NCBI GenBank assembly: GCA_902168105.1
Contig: CABHOY010000085.1
Location: 24,592-88,591, forward strand
DNA: 64,000 nucleotides
DNA from: an uncultured Flavihumibacter sp.
Lineage (GTDB): Bacteria > Bacteroidota > Bacteroidia > Chitinophagales > Chitinophagaceae
Direction: 5' to 3'
Each line of letters opens with the position of its first letter. The first letter of the stretch is position 1. The notes below the pieces were generated by a model. It was not told where the DNA came from and did not search any database. It worked only from the letters and a program-made list of their open reading frames with translations. A program made the position numbers and the translations under genes. Positions 52,821 through 61,357 of this stretch are shown piece by piece.

Positions 52821-53720
52821 ATGTCAATGTCACAGTCACGGAAGAAAACACGTGCCCGGATCAGCTTTATCCAGAATGTACAGGATATAGTGCTGATTGT
52901 TGCGGGCGTTTTACTGGCAGCCCTGGGGCTGAAAGGTTTTTTGTTGCCCAATGGTTTCCTGGATGGCGGCGTTACAGGTATCTCCCTGCTGGTTAACCGG
53001 CTTACAGGGTGGTCTATTTCCGTACTGCTGATCGTTATTAATATTCCTTTTATTTTACTGGCATACAAGCAGTTGTCTTTCAGCTTCACTGTCAAGGCGC
53101 TTTGCGCCATTCTGGGGTTGGCAGCAGCGCTGGTCTTTATTGAAGTGCCTACGATCACCAGCGACAGATTACTGATCGCTGTTTTTGGCGGATTGTTCCT
53201 GGGCGCTGGTATCGGACTTTCAGTAAGAGGAGGCGCTGTATTGGATGGCACGGAAGTACTGGCGCTTTACATTAACCGGAAGACGGTATTGTCAATGGGT
53301 GAAGTGATCATGTATTTCAATATCGTGATCTTTAGTATTGCTGCTGTACTGATCAATATTGAAACAGCCCTCTATGCAATGTTGACATATCTCTCTGCTT
53401 CTAAAACAGTCGATTTTGTAATACAGGGTTTTGAGGAGTACATAGCATTGACTATCATCTCCAACGAAAGTGAACTGATAAGAAAAACCCTGACGCTTTC
53501 CTTAAAGAAAGGTGTGACGGTCTTCAAAGGACAAAGCGGATTTGGCAAGCGGGGCTCTGTCGATAAGGATATTGATATCATTTATACTGTCGTTACCCGC
53601 CTGGAAGTACACAAGATCATCGATGAAATAGAGAAGATAGATGGAAAAGCATTTATCGTACAACACAACATCAACGATACCAAAGGCGGTATGATCAAAC
53701 GCCGCGTCACACATCAGTAA
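52821..53720 (+). CDS. YitT family membrane protein
   Basis: A 299-residue inner-membrane protein: a basic N-terminus, about five hydrophobic helices (ILIVAGVLLAALGLKGFLLP-type start, then VLLIVINIPFILLAY, AVFGGLFLGAGIGLS) and a C-terminal soluble DUF2179 domain (about 225-295, KGVTVFKGQSGFGKRG and IDIIYTVVTRLEVHKI). LDGGVTGISLLVNR is family-typical. Function unknown; a ligand-sensing or transport role is assumed for the family. Likely cotranscribed with the arginase-fold gene. Confidence 0.92.
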   Translation: MSMSQSRKKTRARISFIQNVQDIVLIVAGVLLAALGLKGFLLPNGFLDGGVTGISLLVNRLTGWSISVLLIVINIPFILLAYKQLSFSFTVKALCAILGLAAALVFIEVPTITSDRLLIAVFGGLFLGAGIGLSVRGGAVLDGTEVLALYINRKTVLSMGEVIMYFNIVIFSIAAVLINIETALYAMLTYLSASKTVDFVIQGFEEYIALTIISNESELIRKTLTLSLKKGVTVFKGQSGFGKRGSVDKDIDIIYTVVTRLEVHKIIDEIEKIDGKAFIVQHNINDTKGGMIKRRVTHQ

Positions 53721-53760
53721 CCTCTACGATAAAAGTATGCCGTATGGCATACTCCGGTTA

Positions 53761-54168
53761 TCAGGATTGCTTCTTCAATAACTCTATCACGCGTGTTTTC
53801 AGGAACGCCGCTTTGTTGTCTGTCACGATCATATCGTCATCGAGACCGGCTAATGTTTGCGGCCTTTTCTTTTCTACACGGAGATCAATTTCTTTAAAAT
53901 AAGTTTGTCTCTTTTCCTCCCACTGCGTTTGCGAGATCTGCAAGGTAGTACGGCGATTGTTGTCGAGATTATCGTACAGCTGACGATACACTGTTGTCAA
54001 CAGGCTGTCCATTTGTGTATAATACTGAAGGGCGCAATTGTATTGACTTTTACCTTCTGCAAGGCAATGCTGATAACGTTTTTCAAGTGAATCAACGTCG
54101 GCTTTATTGGTTTGTGCGAAAACATTCATGCATATGCACAATGGTAAACATAGGATAAAACGTTTCAT
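53761..54168 (-). CDS. LprI-like (DUF1311) exported protein
   Basis: About 135 residues from the ATG at 54168 (signal MKRFILCLPLCICMNVFAQ); an ATG four codons earlier is possible. The DUF1311/LprI pattern is visible: two Cys (RYQHCLAEG, YNCALQYY), then MDSLLTTVYRQLYDNL and LQISQTQWEEKRQTYF. In some species LprI proteins inhibit lysozyme; the function here is not proven. Minus-strand TATATTTG (54197-54190) is a candidate -7 box 21 nt upstream. Confidence 0.75.
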   Translation of the reverse strand: MKRFILCLPLCICMNVFAQTNKADVDSLEKRYQHCLAEGKSQYNCALQYYTQMDSLLTTVYRQLYDNLDNNRRTTLQISQTQWEEKRQTYFKEIDLRVEKKRPQTLAGLDDDMIVTDNKAAFLKTRVIELLKKQS

Positions 54169-54227
54169 AGGATTGAACAATTAGGGTCGCAAATATAGTG
54201 AAATAATAATATGTGATAAGCACAAAA

Positions 54228-54263
54228 AAAGAAAGGTTCCCGATTGCGGAAACCTTCTTTTTT
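54228..54263. terminator. Bidirectional terminator
   Basis: GAAAGGTTCCCG (54231-54242) pairs with CGGAAACCTTC (54247-54257) with one bulge; A-rich before and T6 after. It lies just past the M16 peptidase stop on the minus strand. Confidence 0.7.
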
Positions 54264-54280
54264 ATCTTTTTAAAACAGCA

Positions 54281-55564
54281 TTAAATCACAACGAGCTCAT
54301 AGAAATCTTCAGGTGTGAAGTACTCTTTGGCCAGTTCCTGCAGCTCTTCGGCTGTAATAGTTTTAATGACCTTAATGTTGTTATAGAAGTAATTTTCATC
54401 CAATCCATTCAGGATGAGGTTCTTCCATCGCTGAATAACTTCAAACGCGCCATCAAGGTCGCCCAGGATGGATCCGATCATAAAGTTACGTACGAGGTGC
54501 AGCTCTTCCTCGGGAACGATTTCCTGTTGCAGGGTACGGAGCTCCTTATAGATCTCTTCGATGGTAGCCTCGCACACATCGCGGCCAGCTTCTGTCTGGA
54601 TGTTGATGGCGCTCGTTTGTCGGAAATTATAAAGTTGGGAGTGAATACCGTAAGTGTATCCTTTTTCCTCGCGGATGTTGCTCATTAAACGGGAGCCAAA
54701 GTAGCCGCCGAAAATGGTATTGAGTACCAGCATTTTCGGGAAGTCAGGATGATAACGGTTAGGGAAAGGACGTGCTACACGCACGGCGCCCTGCACACCG
54801 TTTTCATCGTTGAAGATCCGGAACTTCTTTTCTTCAGCCGCCAGTACCGGCATATCTGCGCGGACAATGGAAGCGTCGCCATTCCATTTTTCCTGACCGA
54901 ATGCGTTATTCAGTAACTGAACAAGATTGGCCGGAAGGTTTCCTGCTACGAAGATCTTACAGTTGTTGTAAGTGTAATGTTGCTTGTAGAATGCCTGAAG
55001 TATCGGCGCCTGCAATGCATCGTAGGCATCCATGCTACTGACCCTTCCATATGGGTGAAACTCTCCGAAGAGATATTTATCAATATGCCTGTTAGCTACG
55101 AAATCGCATTTCTGCAGGTTCACGGCCAGGCGCTGTTTCATGTTTTGCCGGAAGATGGCCAGTTCCTCTTCTGGAAAGGATGGGTCCTGGATCACTTCCT
55201 GTAATACCGGCACGAGTGTCTCGAAGTGTTTGGTGAGACAGTGGAGGGTATAAGTAGCATATTCGTGATGGCTATTACGGTTCAGGTATGCTCCGTAATA
55301 ATCGATGTTCTCATTGATCTCCAAAGCAGAATGTATGCTGCTGCCGTTCTTCATGAGAAAGTTGGTCGCGGACGCTACCAGGTTCTCCGTTTCGTACCAG
55401 CTGCCTCCGGGGAATACCAGTTCCAGCTGCAGCGTATCCTGTTCATCAGACTTTATGATGTATACTGGGATGCCATTGTCCAGCGTTACCTTTTCATAAG
55501 GTTTCAACGTGATATCAAAGGCGGTGGCATCCTTTATCTCAGGGGCAATTTTCCGGTTTATCAT
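54281..55564 (-). CDS. M16-family protein lacking HxxEH (non-catalytic partner)
   Basis: A 427-residue insulinase-superfamily protein with two M16 domains. Where HxxEH should stand the sequence reads SATNFLMKNGS (about 65-75), so the zinc site is lost. The C-terminal domain keeps RLMSNIREEKGYTYGIHSQL (about 298-317), the R/Y substrate-binding pair. It follows the catalytic M16 gene by 64 bp, as in two-subunit M16 peptidases where one chain is catalytic and the other binds substrate. No signal peptide is evident. Confidence 0.9.
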   Translation of the reverse strand: MINRKIAPEIKDATAFDITLKPYEKVTLDNGIPVYIIKSDEQDTLQLELVFPGGSWYETENLVASATNFLMKNGSSIHSALEINENIDYYGAYLNRNSHHEYATYTLHCLTKHFETLVPVLQEVIQDPSFPEEELAIFRQNMKQRLAVNLQKCDFVANRHIDKYLFGEFHPYGRVSSMDAYDALQAPILQAFYKQHYTYNNCKIFVAGNLPANLVQLLNNAFGQEKWNGDASIVRADMPVLAAEEKKFRIFNDENGVQGAVRVARPFPNRYHPDFPKMLVLNTIFGGYFGSRLMSNIREEKGYTYGIHSQLYNFRQTSAINIQTEAGRDVCEATIEEIYKELRTLQQEIVPEEELHLVRNFMIGSILGDLDGAFEVIQRWKNLILNGLDENYFYNNIKVIKTITAEELQELAKEYFTPEDFYELVVI

Positions 55565-55627
55565 TAATCTTAAAGCATATTTATTTACAAAAGGAATGAA
55601 GCTGTCAGTTAGTTCAAATGAACAGCG

Positions 55628-56863
55628 TTATCCTGCGTAATAGTAAATCGTATTGGAATTTTTCTCGTCGAAAAGATGCTGCGCTTCGCGGTGCATTTCT
55701 GCAGATGTTACGGCTTCATATTGACCGAATTCCTCATTCATCATTGCCGCATCACCGATCAGTTCATAGAAGGCAAGATTGTTAGCGCGATTAAGCAATC
55801 CCATATCTTCAAAGGCCAGCATACTTTCCACCCTGTTCTTCACTTTCTGCAGTTCTCGTTCAGGTATAGCAGTTTGCTGAATCTTATCAATTTCTTCCTG
55901 GATCGCTTTTTCAGCATCTTTCATTTTCACTCCTTTCACCAGTTTTCCTTCTATGGTCAGCAGGCCTGCGTCCAGTGTGCCGAAGTGATAACAATCAATA
56001 TTGCTGAACAGTTTTTTCTCTTTTACGAGCACCTGGTTCAGACGGGAAGAAGCACCTCCGCCCAGAATGTCCGAGATCAGATCTGTAGCGTAATATTCTT
56101 TTGCTGTGCGGCCTGGCATGTGATAACATTTATACAGGGCGTCCAGCGGAACATTGGCTTTTACTTCCAGTTTGTGAGCAGCAGTTTGCGGAGGTTCTAC
56201 CGGCAGGTTACGCTGTGTACGCTGTCCGGAAGGAATATCCCCGAACCATTTCTCTGCCAGCATCTTTACCTGTGCCGTAGTAACCTGACCTCCCACTACC
56301 AGGATGGCATTGGAGGGAACGTAATATTTGAAGAAGAACGCTTTTACATCTTCCAGGCTGGCGTTCTCAATATGGGAAAGCTCTTTTCCTATGGTCATCC
56401 ATTTGTAGGGATGTACTGCATAAGCCAGGTCTCTCATTTTGTGCCATACATCGCCATAAGGCTTATTGATGTAGTGTTCTTTAAATTCTTCTGAAACTAC
56501 TTTACGCTGTACGTCCAGGCTCTTTTCGCTGAAGGCGAGTGACAGCATACGGTCACTTTCCAGCCAGAAGGCAGTTTCTATATTTTCGGCAGGTAATTGT
56601 ATGTAGTAGTTGGTGAGGTCACTGGTGGTGAAAGCATTGTTTTCTCCTCCGGCCATCTGCAGCGGTTCGTCGTATTCCGGTATATTGATGGAACCCCCAA
56701 ACATCAGGTGCTCGAACAGGTGAGCAAAACCGGTCTTGCTGGCATCCTCATCGCGCGCGCCCACGTCGTACATCACGTTTACCACCGCCATAGGAGTGGT
56801 ATGGTCTTCATGCACAATCACGCGCAATCCGTTGGCTAAAGTGAATTTATTGTAATGAATCAT
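55628..56863 (-). CDS. M16 zinc metallopeptidase (catalytic subunit)
   Basis: A 411-residue peptidase. Zinc site HLFEH at residues 48-52, with the downstream Glu in the ENNAFTTSDLTNYY region; VMYDVGARDEDASKTGFAHL precedes it. The C-terminal domain contains GGGASSRLNQVLVKEKKLFS. Paired with the inactive homologue downstream. No signal peptide; a cytosolic peptide-clearing role is likely. The same-strand genes upstream are aspartyl proteases, but the 58-bp gap and different class argue against a shared function. Confidence 0.95.
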   Translation of the reverse strand: MIHYNKFTLANGLRVIVHEDHTTPMAVVNVMYDVGARDEDASKTGFAHLFEHLMFGGSINIPEYDEPLQMAGGENNAFTTSDLTNYYIQLPAENIETAFWLESDRMLSLAFSEKSLDVQRKVVSEEFKEHYINKPYGDVWHKMRDLAYAVHPYKWMTIGKELSHIENASLEDVKAFFFKYYVPSNAILVVGGQVTTAQVKMLAEKWFGDIPSGQRTQRNLPVEPPQTAAHKLEVKANVPLDALYKCYHMPGRTAKEYYATDLISDILGGGASSRLNQVLVKEKKLFSNIDCYHFGTLDAGLLTIEGKLVKGVKMKDAEKAIQEEIDKIQQTAIPERELQKVKNRVESMLAFEDMGLLNRANNLAFYELIGDAAMMNEEFGQYEAVTSAEMHREAQHLFDEKNSNTIYYYAG

Positions 56864-56921
56864 ATTTCCCTGTTTATGAGAGTTGCAAGTTAACTAAAAG
56901 AATGAGAGAATGGATTGGGTC

Positions 56922-57854
56922 TTATTTTTCCAGGAATAGCTCGCGTCCGCTATAGTTGATGGTAATACTGCGGAACTGTCTCCATACCATAAAGCCAATA
57001 GAACCGGCCATTTCATGGATGGAACCGGCGTCATTTACGTCGGGGCAGTAGCTGGCTGCCACCAGATCGAGGTGTACCTGGCCCAGATAGAGGCTTGGCA
57101 GGCTGGTATTGGTATAAGTTAATTCTTTGTAAAGATCCTTTACCTTATCTGTACTTAACACCGGCAGCCGGGTATTGAGCTGGTGTTTTTCCACGTAGGG
57201 ATAGTTGAACAGAATGCCGTATTCTCCTCCGGAAATGAAATGAAACCGGCTGCTAAGCGACTGGCCGTCAGGCAGATTGATCGTTCCTTCTATTACGGGG
57301 GTATTAAAATTCAGGCTTAGCGGCATGCGCTGTCCGGGAGTATTCAAAGGCGTTTTGTTAGAGCGGAAGAGCTGTAGCACCTGTTTCTCGTAGTCTATTT
57401 TTACAATAAAAGACTTCAGGAGGTCCACGCCGATAATGCCGTCTATTTTTATATTGAGGTACTGGAATTCAGTGAGTGGTTCGATATATACCTTCACAAG
57501 CGGTAGCCTGGTCTTTTCGAAGTAGAGCACATTCAGGGTGGCCGTCGGCACCCTTACCACAACAGCATCCGTACCGCTGATACCACCGTTATTCTTGGTT
57601 TCCAGATGCAGTTCTTCTGCCGTTTGGTCTCTGAAGGTGGTCACTTCTGCACCGGTATCAAAAATGAAGTGAAGACTATCCGGAGGCAGCCCTGAAGGGG
57701 TTGTACCGGAAATAGTGGTACTGATGACCATGTACCTGTCATACAAACGGAATGGCAGTGTAGCAACTGCTTTCTGACTGGCGGCGTCCTGGGCGTGTAG
57801 AAACGCCGGCAGGCAAACAAGTATGGCAATAAGATACTGTCTCACGATGAACAT
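56922..57854 (-). CDS. Exported retropepsin-like aspartyl protease (second lobe degenerate)
   Basis: About 310 residues from the ATG at 57854, which begins the signal peptide MFIVRQYLIAILVCLPAFLHAQ; the frame runs 20 codons further upstream without one. The first lobe has FIFDTGAEVTTF (catalytic DTG), the equivalent in the second lobe reads FHFISGGEYGILF, so the second Asp is missing. LNIKIDGIIGVDLLKSFIVKIDY is family-typical. May act as a dimer through the first lobe. It lies 77 bp after a paralogue with two intact DTG motifs. Confidence 0.82.
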   Translation of the reverse strand: MFIVRQYLIAILVCLPAFLHAQDAASQKAVATLPFRLYDRYMVISTTISGTTPSGLPPDSLHFIFDTGAEVTTFRDQTAEELHLETKNNGGISGTDAVVVRVPTATLNVLYFEKTRLPLVKVYIEPLTEFQYLNIKIDGIIGVDLLKSFIVKIDYEKQVLQLFRSNKTPLNTPGQRMPLSLNFNTPVIEGTINLPDGQSLSSRFHFISGGEYGILFNYPYVEKHQLNTRLPVLSTDKVKDLYKELTYTNTSLPSLYLGQVHLDLVAASYCPDVNDAGSIHEMAGSIGFMVWRQFRSITINYSGRELFLEK

Positions 57855-57931
57855 TGTCTCCTTTAAATTCCCGAACGGGATCGCCCCGCCTGATTTTAAC
57901 GGAGTATTCCGCAATGTATTATATCAGACAG

Positions 57932-59164
57932 TTATAATATGCTTTTGATCTGGATTTTTTTTATCATTAGCTCTTTTCCACGCATTATCAACAGGTTCGG
58001 CCGGGTGCCCACATTTTTAAGGACGTCGCGGTACAACTGAAGATTGGCAGAAAAGGTATTGTTGACCGCGAGAATGATGTCTCCCTTTTGCAGTCCAGCT
58101 TTTTCGGCGGGAGATCCTTTGATGATATCAGTAATCTCAATCCTGCCATCTATCAGATAAATGATCAGGCCCGTGTAGGAATAGTCGAAAGGATCCTTGT
58201 AGTGCGAATTCGGCATCAGGTAGATCTCCTTCTTGCCATAGTTCAGAATGAGATTGAACCTGCGCAGCAGATCGTTACCGACCATCCCTCCAAGAAAGGG
58301 ATAAGCAGTGACATTGGTTACATCATCGAAGAGATATACCGGAACATTCCGGAACGAGTAACTACCCAACTTAAACTCCCGAATGGTCGTGATATCCATG
58401 GCCATTTTGCCGCCAAGCCCCTGAGCTTCAGTTTGTATCACTTTACGCTGTCTTTTTCGGGAAGAAAGAATAGCGCTATCCTTTACAAACTGGTGGGATA
58501 ATAACAAACACATACCTGCGCCGGTATCGAAATAATAACGGTTGTTATGCTGTTCCTTTCCATTCTTCAGGTATGCGTTGACAATGGGGATCAGGGTCAA
58601 TGAAGGGCGCAGCATATGACCACCTTTCGGATAGGTGAATGCCCCCTTCTCATAAATGGAGATCATTTCTGTATCGTAGTCCACCTGTACAATGAATTTG
58701 CTCAGCAAACTATACCCAACGATGCCGTCCACCTGGAGACCATACACCTGGCTGATTAACTCGTAGTCATTGACATGGAAATCAAGACTATCTACCCGTA
58801 AACCTGGCAGGAACAGGGTTCTGTCCATGGCAAAAGAGACCGTTTTCGACCCTCCTACCCCACGTACGACCCTATCGGTGGGCGTTAACTTGATACCAAG
58901 TTCGGTAGTGGTAGTTGTGTCCAGGGATATACCGGCGCTGCCGGTATCGAGGATGAATTGCAGGGTATCAGTAATACCATCCAGGCAGGCGCGGATCACG
59001 ACAACGCCGCCATAGTATTGCTTAAAAGGGAAACGGGTGATCAATTCCCCTGCTTTCCGTGGGGTGACATTGGCAGGTGGCGTTTGCGCGGAGGCAACGT
59101 GGAATGAACAGATAATGGCATATAATGTAAGCCAGCAGTGCTTCAACAGCGTAGATTTTTGCAT
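57932..59164 (-). CDS. Exported two-lobe retropepsin-like aspartyl protease with PDZ domain
   Basis: About 410 residues from the ATG at 59164 (signal ending FHVASAQ). Two aspartyl lobes are visible, FILDTGSAGISLDT (lobe 1) and YYFDTGAGMCLLLS (lobe 2), so a pepsin-like single-chain site is possible. A C-terminal PDZ domain (about 325-405) includes GSPAEKAGLQKGDIILAVNN. Probably periplasmic. Upstream and divergent lies mqnC, 61 bp away. Confidence 0.85.
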   Translation of the reverse strand: MQKSTLLKHCWLTLYAIICSFHVASAQTPPANVTPRKAGELITRFPFKQYYGGVVVIRACLDGITDTLQFILDTGSAGISLDTTTTTELGIKLTPTDRVVRGVGGSKTVSFAMDRTLFLPGLRVDSLDFHVNDYELISQVYGLQVDGIVGYSLLSKFIVQVDYDTEMISIYEKGAFTYPKGGHMLRPSLTLIPIVNAYLKNGKEQHNNRYYFDTGAGMCLLLSHQFVKDSAILSSRKRQRKVIQTEAQGLGGKMAMDITTIREFKLGSYSFRNVPVYLFDDVTNVTAYPFLGGMVGNDLLRRFNLILNYGKKEIYLMPNSHYKDPFDYSYTGLIIYLIDGRIEITDIIKGSPAEKAGLQKGDIILAVNNTFSANLQLYRDVLKNVGTRPNLLIMRGKELMIKKIQIKSIL

Positions 59165-59211
59165 ACAGTTACCGTAACAGAATAACGATGCTATAAATTT
59201 AACATTATTCC

Positions 59212-59219
59212 TACCTTTG
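59212..59219 (+). promoter_or_regulatory. -7 box abutting the mqnC start
   Basis: TACCTTTG fits TAnnTTTG and ends 6 nt before the mqnC ATG at 59226. No TTTG at the usual -33 position was found. Confidence 0.45.
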
Positions 59220-59225
59220 TTCATC

Positions 59226-60350
59226 ATGGAACTGAAAGATCTATACAGGAAAGCATTAAACTTCGAGTGGCTTACTCCGGAAGAAGGGATTTATCTATTT
59301 GAGAAGGCTCCACTTGCAGAACTGATGCACATTGCAAATGAACTGCGTAAGCAGCAGGTACCACATGGAAAGGTGACCTGGCAGATTGACCGCAATGTGA
59401 ACACTACCAACGTATGTACAGCCAACTGTAAGTTCTGTAACTTCTACAGGATACCAGGGCACGCAGACGCGTACATTACTACCATTGACGAATACAAGAA
59501 GAAAATAGAAGAGACGCTGAAGTTCGGCGGAGACCAGCTGCTGCTGCAGGGAGGTCACCATCCGGAACTGGGGCTGAAATTCTATGTGGATACATTCAAA
59601 CAGCTTAAACAGTTATACCCGGCCGTTAAGCTGCATGCACTCGGGCCCCCCGAAGTAGCGCATATCACCAAACTTGAAAAAAGCACTCATATTGAAGTGC
59701 TTACAGCATTGAAGGAAGCTGGTATGGCCAGTTTGCCAGGTGCAGGTGCGGAGATACTGAATGACCGTGTACGCAGGCTGATCTCCAAAGGGAAATGCGG
59801 TGCACAGGAATGGCTGGACGTAATGAGGGCTGCTCATAAGCTGAATATCCCATCTTCAGCTACAATGATGTTCGGCCACGTTGAAACATTATTAGAGCGT
59901 TTCCAGCACTTTGCGGACATCCGTCAGGTGCAGAGTGAAAAGCCGGAAGGTCACTACGGATTTACAGCGTTCATTCCATGGACATTCCAGGATGTAGATA
60001 CACTGTTATCCCGCATCCGTGGTGTGCATAACATGACCACTTCAGAAGAGTACATCCGCATGATCGCGATGAGCCGTATCATGTTGCCGAATATCAAAAA
60101 CATCCAGGCGTCCTGGCTGACTGTTGGTAAGCAGGTAGCACAGATCTGTCTGCACGCAGGAGCAAACGACTTTGGTTCTATCATGATCGAGGAGAATGTG
60201 GTAAGTGCCGCTGGCGCTCCTCACAGATTTACCTACCGCTCTATGCAGGAGGCAATTAAAGAGGCAGGATTTGATCCTCAATTGCGTACCCAGTTATATG
60301 AGTTCCGCGATATTCCGGAAGGCATACAGGAGCAGGTCATCAATTACTAA
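59226..60350 (+). CDS. mqnC: Cyclic dehypoxanthinyl futalosine synthase MqnC
   Basis: A 374-residue radical SAM enzyme of the futalosine menaquinone pathway, converting dehypoxanthinyl futalosine to the cyclic form. The 4Fe-4S motif is CTANCKFCNFYR (about 62-73). LLQGGHHPELGLKFY, HALGPPEVAHI, SLPGAGAEIL and TMMFGHVETLLERFQHF match MqnC rather than MqnE. Start chosen at ATG 59226, since a TTG three codons earlier lies inside the -7 box. Menaquinone made here would accept electrons from GlpD. Confidence 0.93.
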   Translation: MELKDLYRKALNFEWLTPEEGIYLFEKAPLAELMHIANELRKQQVPHGKVTWQIDRNVNTTNVCTANCKFCNFYRIPGHADAYITTIDEYKKKIEETLKFGGDQLLLQGGHHPELGLKFYVDTFKQLKQLYPAVKLHALGPPEVAHITKLEKSTHIEVLTALKEAGMASLPGAGAEILNDRVRRLISKGKCGAQEWLDVMRAAHKLNIPSSATMMFGHVETLLERFQHFADIRQVQSEKPEGHYGFTAFIPWTFQDVDTLLSRIRGVHNMTTSEEYIRMIAMSRIMLPNIKNIQASWLTVGKQVAQICLHAGANDFGSIMIEENVVSAAGAPHRFTYRSMQEAIKEAGFDPQLRTQLYEFRDIPEGIQEQVINY

Positions 60351-60370
60351 TTTGACATACCGATATAAAG

Positions 60371-60403
60371 AGGCCCGGAGATCGAAAGATTTCCGGGCCT
60401 TTT
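60371..60403 (+). terminator. Terminator of mqnC
   Basis: AGGCCCGGA (60371-60379) pairs with TCCGGGCCT (60392-60400), 12-nt loop, followed by TTTTCTTTT. Confidence 0.85.
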
Positions 60404-60444
60404 CTTTTGCATAGGGAAAAGACCAAATGAAGATCCCTGAAGTA

Positions 60445-60498
60445 CGCTTTATACACGACGCATACATGCTTCATATACGACGCATACATGACGCATAG
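60445..60498. repeat. Short direct repeats after mqnC
   Basis: ACGACGCATACATG occurs twice (from about 60455 and 60477), followed by a third partial ACGCAT. This is the only structure in the 316-bp gap before the DUF4136-like gene apart from the terminator. Confidence 0.5.
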
Positions 60499-60666
60499 GT
60501 GGACTTAAACAGGAAGATAATATGGCTTTGGCGTCCAGATTCCGGAGGAAAGTTCCAGATACTGGACAGTTCATAGTCATCTGAGAATCAAAGAAATGTT
60601 AATTTATACTTTCCATGTAACTCTTCCGGGTTGCTGCCGTCTAACAGGTAGTTAAAAGGAGGAAAC

Positions 60667-61308
60667 ATGAAAAAGTTAGGATTATTGTTAATGGCTATAG
60701 GGCTGCTGTCAGTAACAGCCTGTACCAGCACCAAACTGACTTCGTCCTGGAAAACACCGGAAGCCCGGTTACAGCAGGAGAATAAGATCATGGTGATAGC
60801 ATTGGTGCCTGCACGAGAGCGCAATCTGCGTATACTGATGGAGAATAACCTGGTTTCAGAACTGAAGAAGGAAGGCTATAATGCAGTTTCTGCTTATGCT
60901 ACCTACGGGCCGGACGATGAATTAGCCAAGGGAGATGAGAAAGCTGCTTTAAAGAAATTCCGTAACAGTGATGTAGTCCAGGTGATGACCATCGCCATGG
61001 TGGATAAGTCACGTGAGAAAACCTATGTGCCTAGTTACGGCGGATATGGCCCATATGGATATCCGTACTATGGCGGTTTCTGGCCTTACTACAGGGGATG
61101 GTATGGACGTATGTACGACCCCGGTTATTACCAGGTGAATACAAAATACCAGTGGGATACCAATTTGTATGACCTGAAGGAAAAGAAACTGATCTATAAC
61201 GCGCAGACCGATTCTGTAGATCCTCCGACTGCTTACAGGCAAGCCTATCTGTTTGCCAGACAGATCGTGAAGGATATGCAGAAACAGCAGCTGATAGCGA
61301 AGAATTAA
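60667..61308 (+). CDS. DUF4136-like lipoprotein
   Basis: A 213-residue lipoprotein (signal MKKLGLLLMAIGLLSVTACTSTK, lipobox Cys19). The N-terminal half has the DUF4136-like layout, KIMVIALVPARERNLRILMEN followed by LVSELKKEGYNAVSAYA. A Tyr/Gly/Trp-rich segment (about 119-150, VPSYGGYGPYGYPYYGGF and on) is inserted before the final helical part YRQAYLFARQIVKDMQKQQL. Related in architecture to the exported protein at 20170. Function unknown. Confidence 0.8.
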   Translation: MKKLGLLLMAIGLLSVTACTSTKLTSSWKTPEARLQQENKIMVIALVPARERNLRILMENNLVSELKKEGYNAVSAYATYGPDDELAKGDEKAALKKFRNSDVVQVMTIAMVDKSREKTYVPSYGGYGPYGYPYYGGFWPYYRGWYGRMYDPGYYQVNTKYQWDTNLYDLKEKKLIYNAQTDSVDPPTAYRQAYLFARQIVKDMQKQQLIAKN

Positions 61309-61323
61309 GATTTTATTACTTTT

Positions 61324-61357
61324 GAGGTTTGGCAGCTTGCCAAACCTCTTCTTTTTT
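61324..61357 (+). terminator. Terminator directly before a start codon
   Basis: GAGGTTTGGCA (61324-61334) pairs with TGCCAAACCTC (61338-61348), followed by TTCTTTTTT. The T run ends immediately before the ATG of the next gene at 61358. A terminator for the DUF4136-like gene, or an attenuator. Confidence 0.8.
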
